NCBI GenBank assembly: GCA_002329285.1
Contig: DCTO01000067.1
Coordinates: forward strand, 7,575 to 21,378
Length of the DNA stretch: 13,804 bases
Reading direction: 5' to 3'
From: Ruminococcaceae bacterium UBA1438
GTDB lineage: Bacteria; Bacillota; Clostridia; Oscillospirales; Acutalibacteraceae
In this document: piece after piece, positions 8,671-13,804 of the stretch
How the letters are laid out: each line of letters starts with the position of its first letter
Numbering within the stretch: position 1 is the first letter of the stretch
The notes under the pieces: model-generated
Told to the model about the DNA's origin: nothing
Database searches by the model: none
The model's input: the letters and a program-made list of their open reading frames with translations, nothing else
Translations under genes and position numbers: made by a program

Positions 8671-9425
8671 CTAATGAAGAATATATTATTGCCATTGATA
8701 AGCGCTGCTCCCGCCGCACCTTCAGGAATATTCCTCTTGATGAGGAAACGAAGGCTGTTATCAGGGATATGGTGGATTATGTTAACCGCCGCGAGGAGCT
8801 GAATTTCATTTTCGTTGATGATGCTCGCTTTGCATTTAATGTTCAAAAGGGCAATATGAGCCTGATTGCCGTTTGCGGCAAGGACACGATTGCCGCGCGC
8901 GAGCTTTGCGGCTATTACGGCGAAACAATCGTGCTTCAGTGCGCCTTTCACGGTATCGGCACCTGCTGGGTGGCCAGCTATAATGAAAACAAGCTTATGG
9001 AATCAATTGAAATTCCAAAGGGGATGAGGCTTTATTGCGTTATCGCTGTTGGCTTTGTCAGCAAGGAAAAGAGCGTTAAGGAAAAGGTTATGCATAACGC
9101 CACCCATAAGAAAAGCAAGCCTTATCAGAAGATGTTTGAGGCCTGCGATGAAAAGCTGCCGCCCGAATATGCCTTTGCAATGCAGCAGGTTGAAAAGGCG
9201 CCAAGCTCGGTTAACAGCCGCCCTGTTAAATTCAGGTATGAAAAGGGCGTGATTTCCGGCTCGGTTGAGGAGCCTTATTCAATAAAAAGCATTGATTTCG
9301 GCATTGCACAGCTTCATTTTCAGCTCGGCGCCTCTTCAAAGGGAATCAAGGGCGAATGGAAGGACGGCAAATTTATTGAGGATGGCGAAAAAATAATCAA
9401 ATTCCCTTCTGCAGAGGCGGAATAA
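8667..9425 (+). CDS. nitroreductase family protein (TM1586-like)
   Basis: A flavin-dependent nitroreductase-fold protein of 252 residues resembling the TM1586 group (two half-domains fused in one chain). The N-terminal basic FMN-contact motif is RCSRRTFRN (13-21). GIGTCWVASY (96-105) corresponds to the family GLGTCW segment, and APSSVNSRP (178-186) is the usual flavin/substrate loop. Members reduce nitroaromatics, quinones or other electron acceptors with NAD(P)H; the physiological substrate cannot be read from sequence. The start codon overlaps the GDPD-like stop by 4 nt. There is no signal peptide, so it is cytoplasmic. It is followed by a strong hairpin terminator and is the last gene of its operon. 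Confidence 0.85.
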   Translation: MTNEEYIIAIDKRCSRRTFRNIPLDEETKAVIRDMVDYVNRREELNFIFVDDARFAFNVQKGNMSLIAVCGKDTIAARELCGYYGETIVLQCAFHGIGTCWVASYNENKLMESIEIPKGMRLYCVIAVGFVSKEKSVKEKVMHNATHKKSKPYQKMFEACDEKLPPEYAFAMQQVEKAPSSVNSRPVKFRYEKGVISGSVEEPYSIKSIDFGIAQLHFQLGASSKGIKGEWKDGKFIEDGEKIIKFPSAEAE

Positions 9426-9454
9426 GTTTAACGCAATATGATAATAAAAGACAC

Positions 9455-9481
9455 GGCGGATAGGAGTATTTCCTATCCGCC
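9455..9481. terminator. bidirectional intrinsic terminator between convergent genes
   Basis: A perfect 11-bp stem GGCGGATAGGA (9455-9465) / TCCTATCCGCC (9471-9481) has a 5-nt loop. On the + strand it is followed by a T-rich stretch ending in TTTTT (9489-9493). On the - strand it is followed by a T-rich stretch starting GTGTCTTTTATT. It lies between the convergent nitroreductase and DUF6809-like genes and can serve both. Confidence 0.88.
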
Positions 9482-9485
9482 TTAA

Positions 9486-9740
9486 TCATTTTTCGGAATA
9501 CAGAGCTGTAACAATTTTAATTCCGTTTTTGAACATCATTAGCTTTTCAAGTTCTGAAATCTCATTAAATTTTGTGCTTATCAAATCCATTTTTTTCTTT
9601 TGTCCATCAGTGATTTGTGATTTCAAATCCTCTATCTCATTTTCAAGCTCCAGCTTTAATGCTATTAATTCAAAATCCTTATCGTCAGGATAACCCTTGC
9701 CCCTATATTTTCCGTTATATAAATCCTCAATAACAGACAT
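9486..9740 (-). CDS. small DUF6809-like protein of unknown function
   Basis: The only reverse-strand gene, 84 residues. The start at 9740 is set by GGAGGG (9754-9749) 8 nt upstream; a longer in-frame reading would run back through the leader hairpin and is rejected. The protein opens MSVIEDLYNG, then is mostly charged helix (likely coiled coil, about 28-62, rich in E/K/L), and ends with a short amphipathic segment around MFKNGIKIV. The LYNG opening and the closing phenylalanine-glycine helix resemble the small clostridial DUF6809 family, whose function is unknown to me; the match is from memory. There is no signal peptide or membrane segment. Upstream lies a structured RNA ending in an intrinsic terminator, so expression probably depends on readthrough. 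Its opposite strand and isolated promoter suggest accessory DNA inserted between operons. Confidence 0.75.
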   Translation of the reverse strand: MSVIEDLYNGKYRGKGYPDDKDFELIALKLELENEIEDLKSQITDGQKKKMDLISTKFNEISELEKLMMFKNGIKIVTALYSEK

Positions 9741-9756
9741 AATTAACGCCCTCCAT

Positions 9757-9784
9757 AAAAAAATGCGCAGATGAAACTGCGCAT
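9757..9784 (-). terminator. intrinsic terminator in the leader of the DUF6809-like gene
   Basis: On the - strand, ATGCGCAG (9784-9777) and CTGCGCAT (9770-9763) form a perfect 8-bp stem with a 6-nt loop, directly followed by six more T residues (9762-9757). The ribosome site GGAGGG begins 3 nt later. A canonical terminator placed between the promoter and the ORF implies attenuation or a separate short RNA. Confidence 0.85.
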
Positions 9785-9909
9785 GAAAAACGCAATTCCT
9801 TTGCTGCGACACAAAACCTTATAAAAGACAAAGCAATTATAAAGCGAATTGCGTTTTTACCGAAAGGTATAGCAACTGCTTTGCCTTGAATGATTAAGTT
9901 TTGTGTCGC
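9757..9909 (-). ncRNA. predicted structured RNA / leader, about 153 nt
   Basis: This unidentified RNA is predicted from a strong minus-strand promoter and a terminator. Numbering from the predicted start at 9909: stem P3 pairs +1-12 (GCGACACAAAAC) with +93-104, extended by TTA/TAA past a one-base bulge. P4 pairs CAAAGCA (+27-33) with TGCTTTG (+75-81). Short TTGC/GCAA and TACC/GGTA stems lie within. A perfect 13-nt complement links +52-64 (AAAAACGCAATTC) to +112-124, crossing P3 to give an H-type pseudoknot topology or a competing fold. The terminator hairpin follows at +126-147. I recognise no Rfam family. It could be a cis-regulatory leader of the downstream small ORF or an independent sRNA. 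Confidence 0.6.
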
Positions 9910-9915
9910 AAAATT

Positions 9916-9944
9916 ATTCTATCATTATTTTTATTCTTCGTCAA
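9916..9944 (-). promoter_or_regulatory. strong minus-strand promoter for the structured RNA
   Basis: Read on the - strand, -35 TTGACG (9944-9939) and -10 TAGAAT (9921-9916) are separated by exactly 17 bp. A TG at 9924-9923 forms an extended -10. The +1 predicted seven bases after the -10 falls on G 9909, the first base of the long paired arm of the RNA. Confidence 0.75.
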
Positions 9945-9973
9945 CAGGAAAGTTATGTAAGCTTATTTAGTGG

Positions 9974-10002
9974 TTGATTTTAATATGCTTTTTATGTATA
10001 AT
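9974..10002 (+). promoter_or_regulatory. promoter of the rpe operon
   Basis: A -35 box TTGATT (9974-9979) and a perfect -10 TATAAT (9997-10002) are separated by 17 bp. The transcript would start near 10009, about 40 nt before the rpe ATG. It is back-to-back with the minus-strand promoter at 9916-9944, with 29 bp between the two -35 boxes. Confidence 0.7.
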
Positions 10003-10049
10003 AAACCTAACTATAATTATTCTATTAATATATATTCTCGGAGTGTTAA

Positions 10050-10700
10050 ATGGATATTAAAATTTCCCCTTCAATTCTTTCTGCGGATTATGCAAATCTC
10101 GGCGCAGAGCTTGCAAAATGCAAAGACGCGAAGATGATTCATCTTGACGTTATGGACGGGCATTTTGTGCCGAATATTTCAATTGGCCCTCCCGTTATTA
10201 AGGCGCTTAATAAGTTTTGCGATATTCCGTTTGATGTGCATCTGATGATTTCAGAGCCGCTTAAATATATTGATGCCTTTGCGGATGCCGGCGCGGATAT
10301 CATAACATTTCATGTTGAGTGTGATAGTGATATTAACGAAACAATAAACAAAATCATATCCCGCGGCTGCAGGGCTTCGCTTTCCGTTAAGCCAAACACC
10401 CCGATTGAAGCGGTTTATCCGTATATTGACAGGCTTTCAATGGTGCTTGTTATGACGGTTGAACCCGGCTTCGGCGGCCAAAGCTTTATGGCGGATATGA
10501 TTCCGAAAATTGAAAAGCTGCGCGCTGATTTTCCGCAGCTTGATATTCAGGTTGACGGCGGCGTGAATGCCGAAACAATTAAAACCTGCGCAAGGGCAGG
10601 GGCAAATGTTTTTGTTGCGGGCAATGCGGTTTTCAGCAGTGAAAATCCAAGTGAAACGATTAAGCTTTTAATGCAGAATGCAAAGGAAAATTTTGAGTGA
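10050..10700 (+). CDS. rpe: ribulose-phosphate 3-epimerase
   Basis: Rpe interconverts ribulose 5-phosphate and xylulose 5-phosphate in the pentose phosphate pathway. It is a cytoplasmic TIM-barrel metalloenzyme, 216 residues, normal length. Motifs in order: SPSILSADYANL (6-17), IHLDVMDGHFVPN (30-42), FDVHLM (61-66), MTVEPGFGGQSFM, and QVDGG with D169. The metal/catalytic residues H31, D33, H64 and D169 are all present. The start is supported by CGGAG (10039-10043) about 6 nt before the ATG. It is first in an operon: the next gene starts 5 nt after the stop. In many Firmicutes rpe follows rsgA and serine/threonine phosphatase-kinase genes; here it has a different neighbourhood and its own promoter. 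Confidence 0.97.
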   Translation: MDIKISPSILSADYANLGAELAKCKDAKMIHLDVMDGHFVPNISIGPPVIKALNKFCDIPFDVHLMISEPLKYIDAFADAGADIITFHVECDSDINETINKIISRGCRASLSVKPNTPIEAVYPYIDRLSMVLVMTVEPGFGGQSFMADMIPKIEKLRADFPQLDIQVDGGVNAETIKTCARAGANVFVAGNAVFSSENPSETIKLLMQNAKENFE

Positions 10701-10705
10701 TTTAA

Positions 10706-11800
10706 ATGAAGAAAAAGCGCTTTTATAAGAATACGGAGCGCAACCAACGCTGGACGGAGCCCGAAACCGGCAGGGAGATAGACTTTGCCGATAAATATAA
10801 TGAGCCTGAGGGCACGGGCATTTATTCCGATAAATTTGATTATCTCCGCCCCAAGCCCAAAAAGAAAAAGCAAAGAAAGATTAAGCTAAAAACGCTTGGC
10901 AAGGCGCTTGCCGCCGTTGCAATCGGCTTTCTTGTTTTCTCTGTGGGCTATACAGGGATGGATGTTTATATGCAGCGAAATGCTATGCCCTCCGCCTCCG
11001 ATGCTCAGCAGGAGGATGGCGGCACGATGAATGAGGTTGCGCTTAATCTGAAATCCAAATATGTTGAAAGCATTTCGCTTGATGGCGGTGTTATGCTTGA
11101 ATCCGTCATCTCCGATGCGGCTGAGAACAGTTACAACAGCATCACCTTTGATCTCAAGCGCAGCGAGGGCTCAGTGGGTTATAAAAGCCGGCTTGCCGCG
11201 GTGGACACTTATGGCGCGGTTGCCTTTCCCGCAGGCAATCTAAAGGCATCTGTTGAAATGCTTAAAAGCAATGATATTCTTGCCGTGGGCAGGGTTTATT
11301 GCTATCTTGATAATCTTGTGCCTGCGCAGGATCATTCCTCCGCAGTGCTGGATAATAATTCCATTCATTACACTGATGGCAGGGATAATACTTATCTTAA
11401 CCCCGATTCCCAAACTGCTTATAAATACATCAAGGATATCATCCTTGAGGCTTATGAAATGGGCGTAACGGTTTTTGTGCTTGATGGGGTTGATCTTCCA
11501 CAGGATATCTCGGGGCAGTATAACGACGGCTTTGATTATCTTGCATCAAAGCTTTATGCCGATCTCGGCACGGAGATTAAGCTTCTGCGCGCCGTCAATG
11601 TCAGCATCAGCAGCACCGTTGTTTATGATGAGGACGGTGATGTGATTGAGGAAGAATCCGTTTCGGATGATATTGAAAGAAAGCTTTCAGAGGATATTGG
11701 CAGTAATGCCGTTTATTTCATAAAAACAAACGCTGATTTATCAGCAGCAAAGCAGGGGCTTGATGATGCCGCGATCAGCTCTTATATTCTTTTTGAATAA
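10706..11800 (+). CDS. single-pass membrane protein with DUF4015-like putative glycoside hydrolase domain
   Basis: A 364-residue protein. The N-terminal 60 residues are cytoplasmic, polar and strongly basic (KKKKQRKIKLK at 52-62). They are followed by one membrane helix (about 66-86) and a large extracytoplasmic domain. That domain carries blocks recalling the DUF4015 putative glycoside hydrolase barrel: ITFDLKRSEGSVGYKS (146-161), LAVGRVYCYLDN (192-203), YLNP (230-233), YIKDIILEAYEMGV (241-254) and VLDGVDLP (258-265). In the family an aspartate/glutamate-rich beta-strand replaces the FDYVRFP motif; here the equivalent reads FVLDGVDLP. No enzyme activity is proven for the family, and polysaccharide or wall binding is inference. 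It starts 5 nt after rpe and is followed by another surface protein, suggesting an envelope role for the operon. Confidence 0.7.
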   Translation: MKKKRFYKNTERNQRWTEPETGREIDFADKYNEPEGTGIYSDKFDYLRPKPKKKKQRKIKLKTLGKALAAVAIGFLVFSVGYTGMDVYMQRNAMPSASDAQQEDGGTMNEVALNLKSKYVESISLDGGVMLESVISDAAENSYNSITFDLKRSEGSVGYKSRLAAVDTYGAVAFPAGNLKASVEMLKSNDILAVGRVYCYLDNLVPAQDHSSAVLDNNSIHYTDGRDNTYLNPDSQTAYKYIKDIILEAYEMGVTVFVLDGVDLPQDISGQYNDGFDYLASKLYADLGTEIKLLRAVNVSISSTVVYDEDGDVIEEESVSDDIERKLSEDIGSNAVYFIKTNADLSAAKQGLDDAAISSYILFE

Positions 11801-11821
11801 TGCGGCAAGAGGATAATGATT

Positions 11822-12694
11822 ATGAAAAAAATTGCAACCGGCTTTCTTGTATTGCTGATGCTTTTAACATCTGCGTTAAGCGCGAATGCGGCAACAGCGC
11901 CGATAAGCGACGCTCCGTTTCTTGAGGATATTTCCTTTTCAAACGCGGCAATTGACGGCGGTTTTGCCCAGGGCGTTGCGGATTTCACAATAACCCTTGA
12001 TAATCCTGCGAACAGCGCGGTGGTTTCAAGCTATAAAATCAATGGCGAAGCAAACGTTTTTATTGATTATATCTATGCCTCAAATCAGCAGGATGGCGTT
12101 TCCGTCACGCTTAATTTTGCAAACGGCAGCGTAATTTATCGCTTTATGTATTCAAATAGGCGCGAGCTTCAGATAAATTCAAACGCAAATCTTGCGGATG
12201 TTGCCTGCGAATACGGTGAGCTTCAGCCGGAGATTAATGACGGAGACACGGTGTATAAGCTCTATATCCCAAGCGATTTAACCGTGCTTAATATCACGCC
12301 GGTAACAGCTGATGTCGGCGCGGTTTGCACTCCGATTATAGGCATGGAGCTGCGCGCCGATCAAGCCCCTGAAATCCCGCTGACGGTTGTTGCTTCAGAC
12401 GGAACAACAAAGAAATACACCCTTAAAATTAAGCGCGTTGAAAAAACCGTTGCAGAAATTGAGGCTGAAATGCAGCAGGAGGGCTACACCTCCTTTGTTG
12501 CCGGCTCAATGTTTTATGAAAAACCGAATTTCATAATCAGCGTCGGCGCAATTCTCGGCGGGCTTGTTGTGTTTGCGGTTGCCTTCTCCGCAATCAGAAA
12601 AGCGGCTGTTAATCCTTATGATGAGGCTGAACCGGAGTTTTATGCGATTCCCGAGCCTGAGGAGGACGGGGAAGAGGAAGCAGAGGAAGAATAA
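11822..12694 (+). CDS. surface protein with cadherin-like domain and C-terminal membrane anchor
   Basis: A 290-residue secreted, membrane-anchored protein. The start at ATG 11822 is preferred because AAGAGGA (11807-11813) lies 8 nt upstream; ATG 11816 is too close to it. Residues 1-23 form a signal peptide ending in ANA. Residues about 29-130 look like a beta-sandwich, opening FLEDISFSNA. Residues about 143-205 match the bacterial cadherin-like beta-sandwich pattern, with LYIPSDLTVLNITP at the front and ASDGTTKKYTLKIKR at the back. A membrane helix at 237-257 is followed by a short, very acidic cytoplasmic tail (PEPEEDGEEEAEEE). Such domains mediate protein or carbohydrate contacts at the cell surface. 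The gene lies 21 nt after the DUF4015-like gene and 39 nt before mgtE, with no terminator or promoter visible between. Its specific function is unknown. Confidence 0.75.
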   Translation: MKKIATGFLVLLMLLTSALSANAATAPISDAPFLEDISFSNAAIDGGFAQGVADFTITLDNPANSAVVSSYKINGEANVFIDYIYASNQQDGVSVTLNFANGSVIYRFMYSNRRELQINSNANLADVACEYGELQPEINDGDTVYKLYIPSDLTVLNITPVTADVGAVCTPIIGMELRADQAPEIPLTVVASDGTTKKYTLKIKRVEKTVAEIEAEMQQEGYTSFVAGSMFYEKPNFIISVGAILGGLVVFAVAFSAIRKAAVNPYDEAEPEFYAIPEPEEDGEEEAEEE

Positions 12695-12733
12695 CAATAA
12701 CCTCTGCATAAATCAGTGAAAGGAAGTGAGCAC

Positions 12734-13804
12734 TTGGATTTTGATTTTGAAGAAATGCTGGAGCAGGTTGAGGAGCTTTATGAAAACAAGCAAATCGGCA
12801 AGCTGAAGGAGCTTTTGAATGAGCTTAATCCTGCCGATATCGCCCAGCTGCTTGAGGAGCTTGATAACGAAAAAACGAGAGTGTTCTTCTTCCGAATGTT
12901 AACAAAGGAAAATGCTGCAGACACCTTTGTTGAATTTGACAGCGACACGCAGGAAGACCTCATCCGCGCCTTTTCTGATACGGAGCTTCGCGCCGTGCTT
13001 GATGAAATCTATGTTGATGATGCTGCGGATATTATTGAGGAAATGCCGGCAACGCTTGTTAAAAGAATTCTGCGAAACACGGATCCCGAAACAAGAGAGG
13101 CGATTAACACAATTCTGAAATATCCGGAGGATTCTGCCGGCTCAATTATGACCCCGGAGTTTGTAGACCTCAAAAGGGATATGACGGTTGAGGACGCCTT
13201 TAAGCGTATCCGCCGCACGGGCGTTGATAAAGAAACGATTTACACCTGCTATGTTACGGATGCCTCACGCCATCTTATCGGCGTAACAACGGTTAAGGAG
13301 CTTCTGCTCCATGAATATGAGGATGTTATCAGCGATTTTATGGAAACAAACGTTATCTCCATAAACACGCTTGAGGACCAGGAAAATGCCTCCATCCTTA
13401 TGTCAAAATACGATTTCCTTGCAATGCCCGTTGTTGATATGGAAAACAGGCTTGTGGGTATCATCACCGTTGATGACGCTATCGACGTTATTCAGGAGGA
13501 AAACACAGAGGATATCCAAAAGATGAACGCTATGCTCCCAACGGAGAAGGTTTATCTCAAAACCTCTGTTTTCGAAACATGGAAAAGCCGCTTTCCGTGG
13601 CTGCTGCTTCTTATGGTTTCCGCAACCTTCACGGGCTCAATTATAACAACCTTTGAGGATAAGCTGGCAACGCTCACAATCCTAACGGCATTTATACCGA
13701 TGCTTATGGACACGGGCGGCAATTCCGGCGGCCAGGCAAGCGTAACGGTTATCCGCGCAATGTCCCTCAATGAAATTGAATTCCGCGATTATTTCCGCGT
13801 TGTG
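12734..13804 (+). CDS. mgtE: magnesium transporter MgtE, 5' part (runs off the window)
   Basis: The frame stays open from TTG 12734 to the window end, giving 357 codons without the stop. AGGAAGTGA (12721-12729) is ideally placed 7 nt before the TTG, which decides this unusual start. MgtE is a homodimeric Mg2+ channel. In order: the acidic superhelical N domain (about 1-135, including LNPADIAQLLEELD), a CBS pair (about 135-255, beginning SAGSIMTPEF, later AMPVVDMENRLVGIITVDDA), the connecting plug helix, the first membrane helix (about 288-308) and the pore signature MDTGGNSGGQAS (D326 onward). In the family the N and CBS domains sense cytosolic Mg2+ and close the pore. No M-box riboswitch fits in the 39-nt upstream gap, so control is probably by the protein itself and the shared operon. 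The remaining membrane helices lie beyond the window. Confidence 0.95.
   Translation, partial: MDFDFEEMLEQVEELYENKQIGKLKELLNELNPADIAQLLEELDNEKTRVFFFRMLTKENAADTFVEFDSDTQEDLIRAFSDTELRAVLDEIYVDDAADIIEEMPATLVKRILRNTDPETREAINTILKYPEDSAGSIMTPEFVDLKRDMTVEDAFKRIRRTGVDKETIYTCYVTDASRHLIGVTTVKELLLHEYEDVISDFMETNVISINTLEDQENASILMSKYDFLAMPVVDMENRLVGIITVDDAIDVIQEENTEDIQKMNAMLPTEKVYLKTSVFETWKSRFPWLLLLMVSATFTGSIITTFEDKLATLTILTAFIPMLMDTGGNSGGQASVTVIRAMSLNEIEFRDYFRVV

Noticed and set aside
9741..9812. An N-terminal extension of the DUF6809-like protein beginning at 9812
   Set aside because: It would translate through the terminator hairpin and T-run, has no ribosome site, and adds 24 residues unlike the rest. 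The start at 9740 has GGAGGG at ideal spacing.
9771..9824. A 17-codon + strand ORF beginning ATGAAACTGCGC
   Set aside because: It has no ribosome site, lies inside the minus-strand hairpins and matches no family. It is most likely chance.
9757..9909. 6S RNA as the identity of the minus-strand structured RNA
   Set aside because: The size and terminal pairing are suggestive, but the long 5' arm closes at +104, leaving a further complementary arm and hairpin downstream, and there is no single rod with one large central bubble. I cannot support the assignment without a covariance search.
9805..9910. A miniature inverted-repeat transposon (13-bp perfect terminal repeats around about 106 bp)
   Set aside because: No target-site duplication flanks the repeats (CTTTGC on the left, AAATTA on the right). 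One end coincides exactly with a predicted transcription start, which fits an RNA stem better.

Overview
This 13.8-kb window looks like chromosomal DNA of an anaerobic Gram-positive Clostridia member, most likely of the Ruminococcaceae/Oscillospiraceae kind. The evidence is moderate GC, strong AGGAGG-type ribosome binding sites, TTGACA/TATAAT-type promoters often with an extended -10 TG, a Thr-rich linker in a secreted wall hydrolase, queH, and clostridial-style PcsB-like M23 hydrolases. Genus-level placement is inference. Gene density is high. Every gene but one is on the + strand, in short operons.

Layout. (1) Bases 1-3069 hold three tandem secreted M23 murein hydrolases: the 3' end of one, then two complete paralogues with N-terminal coiled coils. 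The complete pair has its own promoter at about 100-128. (2) Bases 3138-6206 are a compact housekeeping run: queH (queuosine synthesis), rarA (replication-fork AAA+ ATPase), nth (endonuclease III) and a divergent shikimate-kinase-like P-loop kinase. A GC-rich hairpin sits between rarA and nth. (3) guaB (IMP dehydrogenase) has its own promoter. It is followed by a membrane-anchored, catalytically divergent GDPD-like protein that overlaps a nitroreductase by 4 nt. (4) At 9455-9945 is a small reverse-strand island: a bidirectional terminator, an 84-residue DUF6809-like protein, and upstream of it a strong minus-strand promoter driving a predicted structured RNA of about 153 nt that ends in an intrinsic terminator directly before the ribosome binding site. 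(5) A divergent promoter drives rpe, then a single-pass membrane protein with a DUF4015-like barrel, a cadherin-like surface protein, and an mgtE magnesium transporter that runs off the window end.

Most of the window is core metabolism and envelope maintenance. Purine synthesis, the pentose phosphate pathway, DNA repair and tRNA modification are interleaved with wall remodelling and surface proteins. The least explained part is the reverse-strand island. Its RNA has two interlocked, perfectly complementary arm pairs (an H-type pseudoknot topology) and a terminator placed between promoter and ORF. This fits either a regulated leader (attenuator) or an independent small RNA linked to the small protein gene. 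No tRNA, rRNA, CRISPR array, insertion sequence or known riboswitch was recognised.
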